NCBI GenBank assembly: GCA_030063045.1
Contig: JAQSEB010000201.1
Span: 558,001 to 622,000, forward strand
DNA length: 64,000 bases
From: Pratylenchus scribneri
Taxonomy: Eukaryota; Nematoda; Chromadorea; Rhabditida; Pratylenchidae
Reading direction: 5' to 3'
Below are positions 1 through 14,085 of the stretch, one piece after another. How positions within the stretch are numbered: the stretch's first letter is position 1; the number at the start of each line of letters is the position of its first letter. A program made the translations under genes and the position numbers. Below the pieces are notes generated by a model, which was not told where the DNA came from, did not search any database, and saw only the letters and a list, made by a program, of their open reading frames with translations.

Positions 1-58
1 GTTTTCGTGCCGCGTCGTTTTTGCCGCTCGAAGTCAGCACAGGTGTCGATTATGGACA
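1..58 (-). CDS. Possible first coding bases of a gene running off the left edge
   Basis: On the minus strand an ATG at 58-56 opens a frame beginning MSIIDTCADFERQKRR that stays open to the window edge. The stretch is clearly richer in G and C than its surroundings, as the known exons here are. Only 19 residues are visible, with no recognisable domain. It could equally be an internal exon of the fibronectin-type gene on the same strand. Confidence 0.2.
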
Positions 59-1969
59 TATTTATATCGGGTAGAGGGGGCATTTTTAAAAGGGAAGGAG
101 CGGGCAAAATGATATAAAAAGAGGAAAAGCGTATCGAGGCAAAATAGCGGAAAAAATATTTAGAAATACATTTTGGTTACCTAGATTTAGAATTTGACCA
201 AAGATTTTTTGGCTAAGTGATCAAACATTTTCGGGTAATAAAAAAAATCATTTTTGTAATGGAATATGCAAAACATTTAAAACATGGTCAATGCATGGTC
301 AATGCTGAAATTAGGCTTAAAAAATTGGTTTTGGAAAAAAATTTAGATGCTTTCTAATTATCTTTATGAAAATATTTAGAACAAAACAGAAACAGGGTTA
401 AAATTTATTCAACATTTCTTTTGACCTCCTGGAAAAATATTTTAACAACTTTTTAATAATAATCAAAGAAAAATAAATTTTTTGTCCCTGTTAATGTTAA
501 CCAATTAGTTTTTCGAAAATTGCCAAAATCTATTATTTAGTCAAAAATGTGTATTAAATGTATTCTTTTTCTTCAAAGAAGGGTAAAATAAAAGTCTGTC
601 CCGCCGAAAGTCCATCCAATCCCACCGTTTTTTTTGGTTAAAATTAGGGAATTTAATCTGACGCCTAGCATCGCTTTTCTTTTTTTTTGGTCATCAAAGC
701 GGTTCATTTGGGATGCGATGGCAGAGAGTTTAAAATGTTTGCGGAAGTGCGCAAGGAAAATCCCTCTCCGGCGAGACATAAATCAGTGTGCCAAAATGAA
801 TAGAGGGAATATGTGGGAGGCGCGCCGGTTGCCACTGGACACACTTTTTTTGTATGGATTAAAAAGAATAAATTAATAAGCCACGAAATTGAGGCGAAAA
901 TAGATTAAAATATCAAATGGTAAAAATGGATTTTAAACTGAGATATGCTTTTTTATTCAAATTTTTACCAAAAAGCAAATTAATGAGAAAATTGGAAATT
1001 TTTTTATTTTTAAAGAGCTTCAAAATTCATTTGCCTGAATAAAAATTCAAAGGATTTCATTTCAATGTTTATTTAAAAAAAGACCTCTGCAATTCCGTCG
1101 TTATTTTTTGTCAGTTTTTGGGGAAAAGGAAATTAAAAATTTTAAAAATGCATGAAAAAGTTTGTAATTTGATATTTTAGCCAGAGGCGAAATTTTTGTA
1201 AATTATTATTGAAGTTAATAAAAAAAACAAATCTAAATTATGTTTAAATAAATTCAGTAAAATTAATATAAAAAAATTTTGAAAAATGGTAAAAAATATT
1301 AAATAATTTTCTTAATTTTAATTATATTTAATCTTTTGCTTCAGCATGAAAAAGTTTGGAAATAGTGGAGTGGGAAAATTAACGAGAGAGTGAGAAAAAA
1401 AGCGAATATTTTCCCTTTTCCCATTGTTGTTTGCTTCCCATAAATAATTTTTCACTGCAAATTAGGGGTCAATTCGGATTGGTTGGGTGTTGGGTCACAG
1501 CGGGGATTAGAGAAAAGAGAAAAGGAAGAGAGAGAATGCAAAATTATTGAACAATTCCTTCCTTCAATTTGTCGCGGTGGGCTGCTTCCCATACAAAATA
1601 TCTCATAAGTCTGTTCTATATATTTATACGATTGTTCTTTTAAAACCAGCATGAATCGAAGCGTCCTCCCAGTAATTTTATTTATTATTAAAAATAATTT
1701 AATAAATATAAATGTTGATTGATCAGATGAAGCAGCTGAATCTCACATTAATATTTTTTAGCAATTTAGTAAAAAGGAGCATTAAATAATGAGTAATAAT
1801 TTGGCTTTGATCATTTTATTCGCATTTTTGGCGCATTCATTTCATTTTTTATTTTATTTTTTTATTTCAATTTTTAAGTATTTAGAATTTTAAAATAAAT
1901 TAATTTATGTATTATTTAAATTTTGTTCATTTTCAATATATTTCATTAAAAAAAGATAAAACCAACTAC
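59..1969. other. AT-rich sequence, no gene recognised
   Basis: Apart from a less AT-rich patch around 570-880 the stretch is low-complexity AT sequence. Open frames of 60-80 codons on both strands of that patch do not resemble proteins and lack convincing splice sites. A second patch at 1460-1650 could hold a further 3' exon of the minus-strand fibronectin-type gene, but I could not connect it in frame. Confidence 0.4.
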
Positions 1970-3320
1970 TCTGCTGTCCATCGATGCGCAATTCGCCCGA
2001 ATATATGCCGGTGCCTTTGCTGGTTGCAGCCGCAACACGGAATGTGTAACTTTGTGCTGGATCAATGTCAAAAATGGCCGTTTGAGAGGAAACCTATTTA
2101 ATATAATTTATTCAATTAATTTATTGCAATTTTGTTGTATTTTAAAGGAATTTTCTTAAATTTTGCAGTTAAATTTTTAAAATTATAAATAAAAATAAAA
2201 AATAATTTTCTTATTTTTTCGCAATTAAAAAAAATAATAATTTTTCGCATCCCTGTCCCTGGCCCCCTTTTGGTATACATTTCGTCGAATTGGTCCTGTG
2301 CTACGGCTGCTGATTGGCATCAATTCCACCTCGTAATGTGTGATGTTCCCATTGCGATATCGCCATTGGGGTGGATCCCAGAGGATGGAGAGCTATAAAA
2401 TGAAATATTTTTTAAATATTTTTTTATTATATTAAATTTTAAAAAAAATTCGAATGCAAATTAAATTTATGATTTTTTAAATATATTTTCTAATTGCTTT
2501 TATTTCAATTCTTTTGGAATTTTTAAAAAATAATATAAAAAATTGAACTCATAAACTATTTAATTAGTTATTTTTATTTAAGAAGGATAAAAATATTCTG
2601 TTTTAATTTTCGAGAAGGTAAAATTGACTGCAAAAAAAATAAATTTAAAAATAATTAAAAAGTTAGCCTTAGAATTGAGAAAATATTTTCATGCAAATTA
2701 TAATTTTTATAATTCACCATTTTTTATTTTTGGAATTTTGCTATTTTTAATTTCTATTATAAATAAAAAATTTTGAAAAAATTGACTTTATTTCAAAGAA
2801 TTCTAAAATATATTACAGTTAAATATTAAATTTAAAAAAATTAAAATATGCTGAAAAATGATCTAAAATTCTAAAAATTTTAAGGATAAATTTGCAAATT
2901 CTTTTATCTTGAATTTTTTGAATTTATTGCAGAGAAAAATAAACTCATAAATATTTAAACAATTTTATTTAAAAAAATTAACTATTCAGATGAATTAATT
3001 TTATTATGAGAAAAAAATGAACGAAAAAATTTAAACAAAAAATTACAAAATATTTTAATTTCTTAATTTGTTTATTTTTATTTAAGAAAAAAATTATTTA
3101 AAAATTTAATTTAAATTTTGACTAGTTAATAATCTAGAATTAAAAATTAAAAAATAATAAAATATTTCAAAATATACCTTATTTCGAAAAATTGTATATC
3201 GAATATTTAATGGCTCGCCATCGGGCACAGCAGTTGGCGTGATCAATTGTTCGGTGGCATTTTCACTGGCGCCGACCTCATTCACCGCGGCAATATGCAA
3301 TTCATATTCTTGACCACTAT
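1970..3320 (-). CDS. Fibronectin type III domain protein, partial (three exons)
   Basis: Three minus-strand exons join in one frame: 3320-3178, 2392-2279 and 2093-1970, each bounded by AG and GT. The first ends one FN3 domain (HIAAVNEVGASENATEQL) and starts the next (AVPDGEPLNIRYTIF). The second continues with SILWDPPQWRYRNGNITHYE, the usual tryptophan strand and turn. The third gives YTFRVAAATSKGTGIYS, the tyrosine-corner and last strand. This pattern is common in cell-surface receptors such as LAR-type phosphatases and neural adhesion proteins, but too little is present to choose. Exons before 3320 and after 1970 were not found; the next gene on the other strand begins within 400 bases, so the 5' part is missing, displaced or lost. 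Confidence 0.7.
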
Positions 3321-3719
3321 CTAAAAAAATTTTGAATTAAATATGAAAATACATAAATGATTTTTATATTTGAAAGTGGATTTTCATTCTAAAATGCAAC
3401 TCATAAATTTTTTCCTCCACTATTTAAACATAAGTTTAAAATTTTAAAAAAGTATAAAAAAAATAAAGCAAATGTACTGATCAAAATAAATATAAAAAAT
3501 TTTAAATAATTAAAAATTTATATTAAATTTAAGAAAATTGTTCAAAATCTTATAAATTCCTTTTTAAAATTTATTAAATTTACAATTTTGGACAAACCAT
3601 TATAAACTTTTCGTTATTTTCAATGTTTTTTTGGCCATTTTAAATATATTTTTAAAATTGATTTTAGAATCGACCAATTCAATTTTTTGACATGGAAAAA
3701 TTTATTCAAAATATTCAAA

Positions 3720-5898
3720 AATTTGGACTCTTCCATACGGAACCACTTTCATTCACTAAAATAATGTTAATATGCATTGATTTGGCTAAAACATTACCGC
3801 CATTTTCTCGTCTAAATTTGAACGATCAGGCAATTCTATTTTATATATAATTAAATATAAAAATAATTAACTAAATCGCGACCGAATTTATATCCATTCC
3901 TCCAATTTCCACTCAATTGGTCGGATCACTTCTCATTTTTGTCCTTGACCATATTTGCTTTCCAGAGCAATTTGGAATCAGCTATAGTGAACGGTACGGC
4001 CACAAGTGTCTCAGCATTTTTGAAGAGCCATAATTCATCGACCAATTAACCAATTTAAATGATATAATGTACATTTAATAGCCGCAAGTATGGCTATCCA
4101 TTGGTATATTGATCATCCGAAATTATAAAGATTTGGTCCAGTTGAGGCCAAAAATTTAAAAATCAGCTTTAAATATTACAGTTTTGGATGATCAATATAC
4201 CAATGGATAGCCAATACTTTGGGCTATTAAATGCACTTTATATTTATAGAATATTAATTTGTTGTTTATTCGTGTTCTCCCTTTTCATATTTGCTCCATT
4301 TAATTTAATATTTATTTACGATTAAAAGTTAAAACTGAATGAAAATGGGAACAGAAAAATGGGACCAAAAAGTGGGACCAAAATTGAGGTGAAAATGCAT
4401 CGGTATTTATATTGACAAATAAGTGGGGACAATCCATCAAATGAGGGAAAATCATAACGGGTATTACAATTTTTGGAGGGAATTGGAATTGTGCAAAGTA
4501 AACTACTATACGAATATTGCTTGAGGGGAATTGGTCGAGAATTGAACTCTTTCGAGTCATTACAATATTTATATCATTTAAATTTGTTAGTTGGCTGAAG
4601 AGCTACGGCTCTTCAAAATCGTTGAAACCGAAATGGCGAGACCGAAATGTCCTCTTCCGTTACATAGATTATCCTATTGCCCAATTTAAAATGGTTTTTT
4701 TAATGCAAAAATCCGAACTCGCAAACGAAAAAATTTCTAATTCATTCCCCAAAATATTTAAATATTTTATATTTTTTTTCACATTTTTGCATTGTAGAAA
4801 TTATTTAAAATTAAAGATGGCTTCGGTAAGCGGTTTCGCATTGGCATGTTCCTTTTTAATTGGCCGCTTCAATTCCATGAAATTAAATGCCGAAACAGAA
4901 ATGATGGAAATTCTCAATTATCCTTTTGTCCAATTGTACACAAAATTTACAAAATACGAGGATCCAGTGTTAGAATATAAAATCATTTAATATTTAATTA
5001 AAAATTTTTTCAGAATTAAAAATTTGGCTGAATCCGTTTTCACTTTGCCAATGAAAAATTTTCTGAAAATTTCTCCCAGCCGAGAAGAATATGTTCTCAT
5101 GTTGGCATTATTGTTCACAAATTCAGGTTAAATCAATTTAATTTTTAAATATACCATAACAAAATTTATGATCATTCTAATCAAAATTTATTTTAAAAAT
5201 TTTTTAAAAATTATATTTTTTAATGAAATCTTTTCAATTGAAAATTTTTATATTATTAATCATAGTAAGAGCCAAGGTATTAATTAAAGTTGATGATTTA
5301 TAAATATTTATAATATATTAAAATTAATTGGCAGTAAAAATTATTATGCGAAAATTATTAATGAAAAAAATTTTTTACACCTCATAAATTTATCGTATTA
5401 TTTTGCAATTTAATGCATTACCAAATATCCTAATCTTACAAAAAATCCAATAAAATAAATCTAACCAAAAATTTTTTTAAATAAAACGAAAATTTTTATT
5501 AAATATTAAAAAAATTTAGAAAAAATCTTGGAACAATTTTGCGATTTTTTAAACCTAAAATCTATTCAGCTTAAAACAATAATAATTAAAAATAATTTAA
5601 TTTTATCAACTGATTGATTATTTTAATTTTTAAAGCAATCCCTGCACTCTCCAAAAATGGTCAACAAATAATGAGCGAAGAGACAGAAAAATATGCAAAA
5701 ACTCTGCTCCAATTCGAACAAATGCGATTTGGTGAACAAAGAGGCGCACTCCGCTATGCCGAATGCCTTCAATTGCTTTGGAACACAATTAGTTCAATGC
5801 AAAAGCACAAAGAATTGCTTGTATACATTGACACCGTCTATGAGCGGGGACGCTTCTCGGCTGTGATGCCAAAAATATTGCTACCATTAGTGTCATGA
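3720..5898 (+). CDS. Nematode nuclear hormone receptor, ligand-binding domain only
   Basis: The C-terminal half is clear. Exon 5014-5126 encodes AESVFTLPMKNFLKISPSRE with EEYVLMLALLFTNS, and exon 5636-5898 encodes NGQQIMSEETEKYAKTLLQF through to MPKILLPLVS and a stop. These match the late helices of nematode-expanded nuclear receptors. An exon ending near 4968 carries KLKMASVSGFALACSFLIGR, fitting helix 5. Further upstream, 3720-3845 encodes CIDLAKTLPPFSRLNLNDQA, the helix 3-5 signature. No zinc-finger DNA-binding domain was found on this strand upstream, and an inverted-repeat element (about 3987-4655) separates the helix 3 piece from the rest. The gene may be a receptor lacking a DNA-binding domain, or a decaying copy. 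Edges before 5014 are approximate. Confidence 0.75.
3987..4655. mobile_element. Inverted-repeat element inside the nuclear receptor gene
   Basis: The outer ends are inverted copies: TTTTGAAGAGCCATAATTC near 4015 pairs with GAAGAGCTACGGCTCTTC near 4600, and the similarity continues outward. Inside, about 60 bases around 4070-4125 (including CTATCCATTGGTATATTGAT) are repeated in inverse around 4180-4215. A shorter relative with the same end motif lies at about 56280-56668. Non-autonomous: no transposase is visible. Edges are approximate. Confidence 0.65.
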
Positions 5899-6758
5899 AT
5901 TTGTGGAAAAATTGTTGTTATTTAAACTATAATGAATTGCATTTTAATGATTTTTTTTATTTTTAACTTAATTCTGTGATTTGTATTTTAATTTGGATTT
6001 CCGAATAAATTTTTTTTACTGCCTCATTTTCTCTGGATTTTTATATCGACTTTGAATTTATATTAATTATTTAAATAATTTAAAGAAATTTGTATGGGTT
6101 TTACGGAGGTTATGGATTTTGGATTCGAACCCTAGTGGCGGAAAATGATTAATTGTGTAATTTGTGTTAGAGTAAATGAACAGTGCGATAAATCAAAAAA
6201 TTGCTGGCAATTTATTGATTCCTTTCCAAAAATTTTGGCAAGAAAACTGCTGGCAATATCCAAATTGCCGGAAAGTAAATATGGACAGCAAAAAAAAAAC
6301 CAAGAAATTGCCCTAGTAAAACTTTCCCTAGAGTTGCTTAGATTTGCTATGGTAAATGCAAAAGTATGGACTGTCGGAAACTATCTTTCCGGCACGAAAA
6401 TTGAGGCAATAAGTATTGACAAGACTTAAATTTTGTTTATGAAACACATTGCAGATTAATGCCAATTCCATCCCTTCTAATCCCTCCTCAGGCAGTCATT
6501 TGTAATTTTCATTCCCTACTAAAACTGACTCAGAAAATCAGTAGTTTTTCCCTCAAGACATTTTAAGCTCTTTTTGTTAATCTTTGCCCTTGGCATTTAT
6601 TATTTAATTATATTTATTTTATAAATGAATAATATTTTTTCTCATTTATATTTGTCCAAAAATGATATTTAAAAAAGAATTATTTCTGTTACTATTAAAT
6701 GTTATTAAGTATTTTAAAAACATCCAAAATTAATTGTCTTCTTCTACATTTCCTTTTC
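5899..6758. other. 3' region and spacer between two convergent genes
   Basis: Holds the 3' end of the plus-strand nuclear receptor gene and, presumably, of the minus-strand glutamine synthetase. A 94-codon open frame at 6145-6429 has no recognisable features and overlaps a weak inverted repeat (TGCCGGAAAG near 6267 against CTTTCCGGCA near 6385), so it is probably an old repeat element, not a gene. Confidence 0.4.
6004..6009 (+). terminator. Poly(A) signal of the nuclear receptor gene
   Basis: AATAAA about 105 bases after the stop codon at 5896-5898, in an AT-rich 3' region. Confidence 0.5.
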
Positions 6759-10334
<3,576 letters not shown>

Positions 10335-11145
10335 TTTTCTAGAATTGATTTTTGTAATCTAATAATTCTTTGAAATATTGAATAAAAAAAAGACTAATAA
10401 AAAATACTATCACGTGAATAAATAAATTCTGCAATTATTTTTACTTAAATGATAAAGGGAAAAGAGGAAGTATACCAAATATAAAAATGGGGAGATTATT
10501 TTTGGCGATGATTTGAGTGAAAATAAGTAAAAGATCAAAGTACAGATACAAAGTACACATAAGACATAACATAGTTAATGGTGGACCGATTATTTGGCGA
10601 TTTAATTGATAATAGGGAATGGACGCGGTGAGCGGAATTAATTTTTATTGTGAATAAAAAAGAATTGATTTATTAAATCCCAAATATTTATGTATATTTT
10701 TAATCGGAAAAAAATTGTGCAAAATTTTTTAAAGGCAACTCTTTCAAGTTTCAAATAACATTTTTTAATTGGAAATGGAAATTTTTTAATATTTTTTTTA
10801 ATTTCTTAAAATAATAAAATTTAACTAATCTGACGCATTTATTGTGCTTTATTATGTGGATGATGACATATTTAAAAAATCAACCAAAATAGTTTTTTTT
10901 TAATCTGGAAAGAAATGAATTCATTCATAAAATTGCATTTCTTAAATTGAATGGTTTAAAAACCGTTAAATTTTTTTTAATTAATAAAGTATAAAAATTT
11001 ATTATAATCTAACAGACTAAACAAAAAAAATTGAAAATTATCAAATTATACAAATATTAAAAACATCAGTCGAAAAAGTTATCCAATTGCCAATTCTAAT
11101 TCCACCTTTCACTCAATTCCATCAAAATTTTCTTCATTTTGTCAA
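10335..11145. other. Spacer between glutamine synthetase and tafazzin genes
   Basis: AT-rich. It should contain the glutamine synthetase promoter and 5' leader just above 10334 and the tafazzin 3' end just below 11146. No gene, RNA or clear repeat was seen. Confidence 0.4.
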
Positions 11146-13174
11146 TTATTTTATGTTCCATTCGCAATTTCCTTGTTGTTTTCCTTTTTCCACCAGTTGG
11201 CCAAGTCCGAACAGCTCATTTTGTACCAAATCGGCCAATCGTTTTCTTCTCTCCAATTCAGTCTCATCATTCCCACCAACAATTTGATGTTGATGAATTA
11301 GCCAAGTGGATGTGTCAATTGGTTGGCCCACAAAAATTTCGACTGTCTGAAAAGATAATGTTTTTCAAGTGTAAAATTTTCATACGGAAAATTTGGGACA
11401 AGGGCTATTTTTAAAAAAAATATATTTATATGTATCTTTCGCAGATAATATTAGAAATTGGATAATTCCGGAATAATTAAATTCCGGGCAGCTAAAGCTA
11501 ATCTTGAAAATCAGGGCTTATAGACTTAGTATAGACTCGAAAATGGGTTCAGTTGACTCTACATGGTGATTGGTGATTTAGTGTATAAAACGGTAATTGT
11601 TTTGGAAAGCTGAAACCTCTCTAAACCAAAACTGGTTTTTGTGGTTTACTATTGTCTAACCTTATTTTGGGCTCGAAATTGAAATTTCATAGACTAAATC
11701 GACTAATAAGCTGAAACGAAGAGCCCAAAATATCAAGTTTGTGGATAGCATAGAATTCGAGATTTCCAAAATTAGTTATAAAATATTAATTTAATTTACT
11801 TATTGAATGAGAGAGAGATAAAAATGTAGGCATTTTCTTCAAATTTGGATATTGTTTACCTTTCCAATCCTCGGCCTATATGGCCTTTTTTCCGTCCAAA
11901 CATGGCGCATTCCTTTGATCCAAATGGGCAAAAGCATTGGCGGAATTTGTGCATCCGCAATCATTCGAGCAATGCCCCACTGGAAAATTGTATGAGGTTA
12001 TTCCAATCAAAAACAAAATGAAAAAACCTTTATACGAATTGGTTCCAATGTTACTTTGCCTTCCGGAAAAACGTGAACCCAGCTGAAAATTTACAAACTT
12101 TAACTATCTATTGGATAGCAATGTTTGATTTGTGTTTTCGGGAAAAATATGTTTCATTCCGGTTAGATTTGGGTTTTCCGGAAAATGTGTTGCATTCAAA
12201 TGTGTTTCGTTCCGCTTTTAGATTTGTGTTTTCCGGAAAATGTGTTTCACTCCGGAAAATTTGTGTTTTCCGGAAAAATGCGTTTCATTCCAGTTAGATT
12301 TTGTTATAAAATAATAAAGAAAAATAAACCCTTTGTTGTTGATCACTTGAATGCAATGATCAACGCCTCGTTGGAAAACGCCCTCTCCTCTAACGCAAGG
12401 AACACATCGGCCACTGGAACATGCCCAAGTTAAAAGACGAGACGTGAAGCAAATGTCATGGGCGGCCAGAACATATCTGGGAAAAATAAAATGATTTTGC
12501 ATGAATTGGATGGTTTTTATTTTCATTCATTAATTTGTTTTCTAAAGTAATTTTGGAGGATACAAAACACATATTACTTTTTCAATGTTATATTTGGCCA
12601 TCTTGTTGGTAAATAGGGCAATGCCAATATTTACAATGTTGATTGGACTGAATGGAGGCCAACATTCATGTGTTTATTTTTTATTAGATTTTTTAGAAAA
12701 TTATTCTCATTTTGCAATTATTTAGGTTCCAAAGCATTCAAACTTTATATTTATCGACTTATAAATTTTGTAAAAACCTGAAGCGCGAAATATTCCTGAA
12801 AAATTCGCCATAGCTGAATGAGGCCCAAATCAATGGATCATCGACCACGCATCGATGATTGCTGACCGTGAGCAGTGGACGTGTTTTGTCCTCAACCGAT
12901 TCCAGGATTAGCCGCTTATGTTCAGGCGATATTTGAATTCGATTCAAACCTTAAATGTTGGCAATAATTTGAATCAATGAAAATTTCTGCTGAATTACAA
13001 ACCGCAAACAACAAATTTGGCAAAGCTGAAAGCCAAAAAACATGCCAAATTTGATTGTAGCCGATAAAACCAAGATGGTTTTTGGGGAAAGGGCCAAGCG
13101 TATTTGAATGGCACAATGACATTGTTTTTTATTGGTGATGAGAGTTTGTCGGTATTTAACATTTTGGATGCCAT
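11146..13174 (-). CDS. taz: Tafazzin-type phospholipid-lysophospholipid acyltransferase
   Basis: Mitochondrial cardiolipin-remodelling acyltransferase (ACL-3/tafazzin class). Six minus-strand exons keep frame and give 288 residues, close to the usual length: 13174-13003, 12949-12778, 12476-12330, 12082-12028, 11979-11860, 11346-11146. Motif I is SNHRCVVDDPLIWAS, the H-x4-D catalytic pair in tafazzin form. RYVLAAHDICFTSRLLTWAC and GRCVPCVRGEGVFQRGVD follow, with the acceptor-site G-x-G region, then motif III WVHVFPEGKVTLEP and WGIARMIADAQIPPMLLPIW. The N-terminus AWPFPQKPSW resembles tafazzin openings. The C-terminus is a charged helix (ELERRKRLADLVQNELFGL). Intron 3 holds a short tandem repeat and intron 5 an inverted-repeat element. 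Confidence 0.92.
11445..11775. mobile_element. Inverted-repeat element in tafazzin intron 5
   Basis: Ends resemble those of the elements at 36569-36985 and 50580-50840: AATTCCGGAATAATT and related palindromic blocks near the left end, and GAGATTTCCAAAATTA near the right. Shared inner text includes GAAATTTCATA followed by a TAAATCGAC-like block. No coding capacity. Edges are approximate. Confidence 0.5.
12115..12300. repeat. Short tandem repeat in tafazzin intron 3
   Basis: About four imperfect copies of a unit built from TTTGTGTTTTCCGGAAAA and TGTGTTTCATTCCGGTTAGA. It lies wholly within the intron and gives rise to meaningless open frames on both strands. Confidence 0.7.
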
Positions 13175-14085
13175 TTTTATTCTATGAAATAGGGGATGGA
13201 ATGTACAATGTATTAATTAAATTATCGATTAAAAATAAGATAAAAACAAAGGATTAAATTTAAAGATTTATAGACCCTAAATCCCTAAAATTCATTTTGG
13301 GAATTAAAGTCAGCATAATAAGTAAAAAAAGTGTGTGATGACTGATGAATGATGATGATCAATGTTTAGGATTAAGTTGAAAACAGACTTATTGTCATTG
13401 TAGCTTCATCAATCAACCTTATATCAACCCTAATTGCACTTTGCACATCTTTCTTTTAATCCACCCTTGTGAAAGTGATGAAATAGCATGGCATTGTTGA
13501 TTTTATTTTTTTCATTGAACACAGAACACACCCATATTATAAAGAGAATGACAAGGAAGAAGAAAAGTCAAGTGCAAGTCATAACAAAAATATGGAGAGG
13601 AAAGGAAAAATGTTCTTTTTCTTACAAGAAAAATTTTTTTGTCGAAAGAATTGGATTCTTTTTCTTTTATACCGAGATCGGTTTCTTCTGCTGAAAGATC
13701 ATTTTTTTGTTGGATAACCTTTTGTGCTTGATCCTAGAACCCTAAACCTTTTTTATAGAGCTTATCGAGACGCGTCGATTGATGTATAGTTTGTCGGGGT
13801 TTGACGTTTGACCATTAGAGGTATTAAACCGTCTTAACCAAATTTTGGTTTATAACTTTTTGGTTTAAACCCCGACAAAATATACATCAATCGATGCGTC
13901 TCGATGATTTCTTTAAAATGCGCAATGGTTTTATGGGTCTAGGATCAAGCACTCAAAAGTTATACTCAAAAAAAATGATTTATCGACAAAAAGTACAGGT
14001 TTTGGCACCCCTTCCTTCCCTTTTTAATTCGTAAAAACTCTACATTTCTCTTGGATGTTGTAGATTATAAAATTCTGGCCAATCT
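13175..14085. other. Divergent promoter spacer with an inverted-repeat element
   Basis: Lies between the starts of the minus-strand tafazzin gene and the plus-strand cyclin K gene, so it should hold both promoters. An inverted-repeat element occupies roughly 13697-13990. An AG at 14062-14063, 22 bases before the cyclin K ATG, could serve as a trans-splice acceptor. Confidence 0.4.
13697..13990. mobile_element. Inverted-repeat element, GACGCGTCGATTGAT family, copy 1
   Basis: The two halves are inverted copies: TTATCGAGACGCGTCGATTG near 13765 pairs with CAATCGATGCGTCTCGATGA near 13890, and GTTTGTCGGGGTTTGAC pairs with TTAAACCCCGACAAA across a short centre. Ends resemble TCATTTTTTTGTTGGATAAC. 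Copies 2 and 3 are at about 15735-16075 and 37085-37450. Non-coding. Confidence 0.75.

Noticed and set aside
6095..6135. Possible tRNA T-arm (GGTTCGAATCC on the minus strand)
   Set aside because: The five-base T stem does not pair, and no anticodon or acceptor arm could be placed around it.
6145..6429. 94-codon plus-strand open frame
   Set aside because: Overlaps an inverted repeat and has no recognisable protein features; more likely an old repeat element.
12580..12655. Possible extra tafazzin exon on the minus strand (IVNIGIALFTNKMAKYN)
   Set aside because: Using it breaks the frame, whereas joining 12778 directly to 12476 keeps frame and restores the conserved tafazzin sequence.
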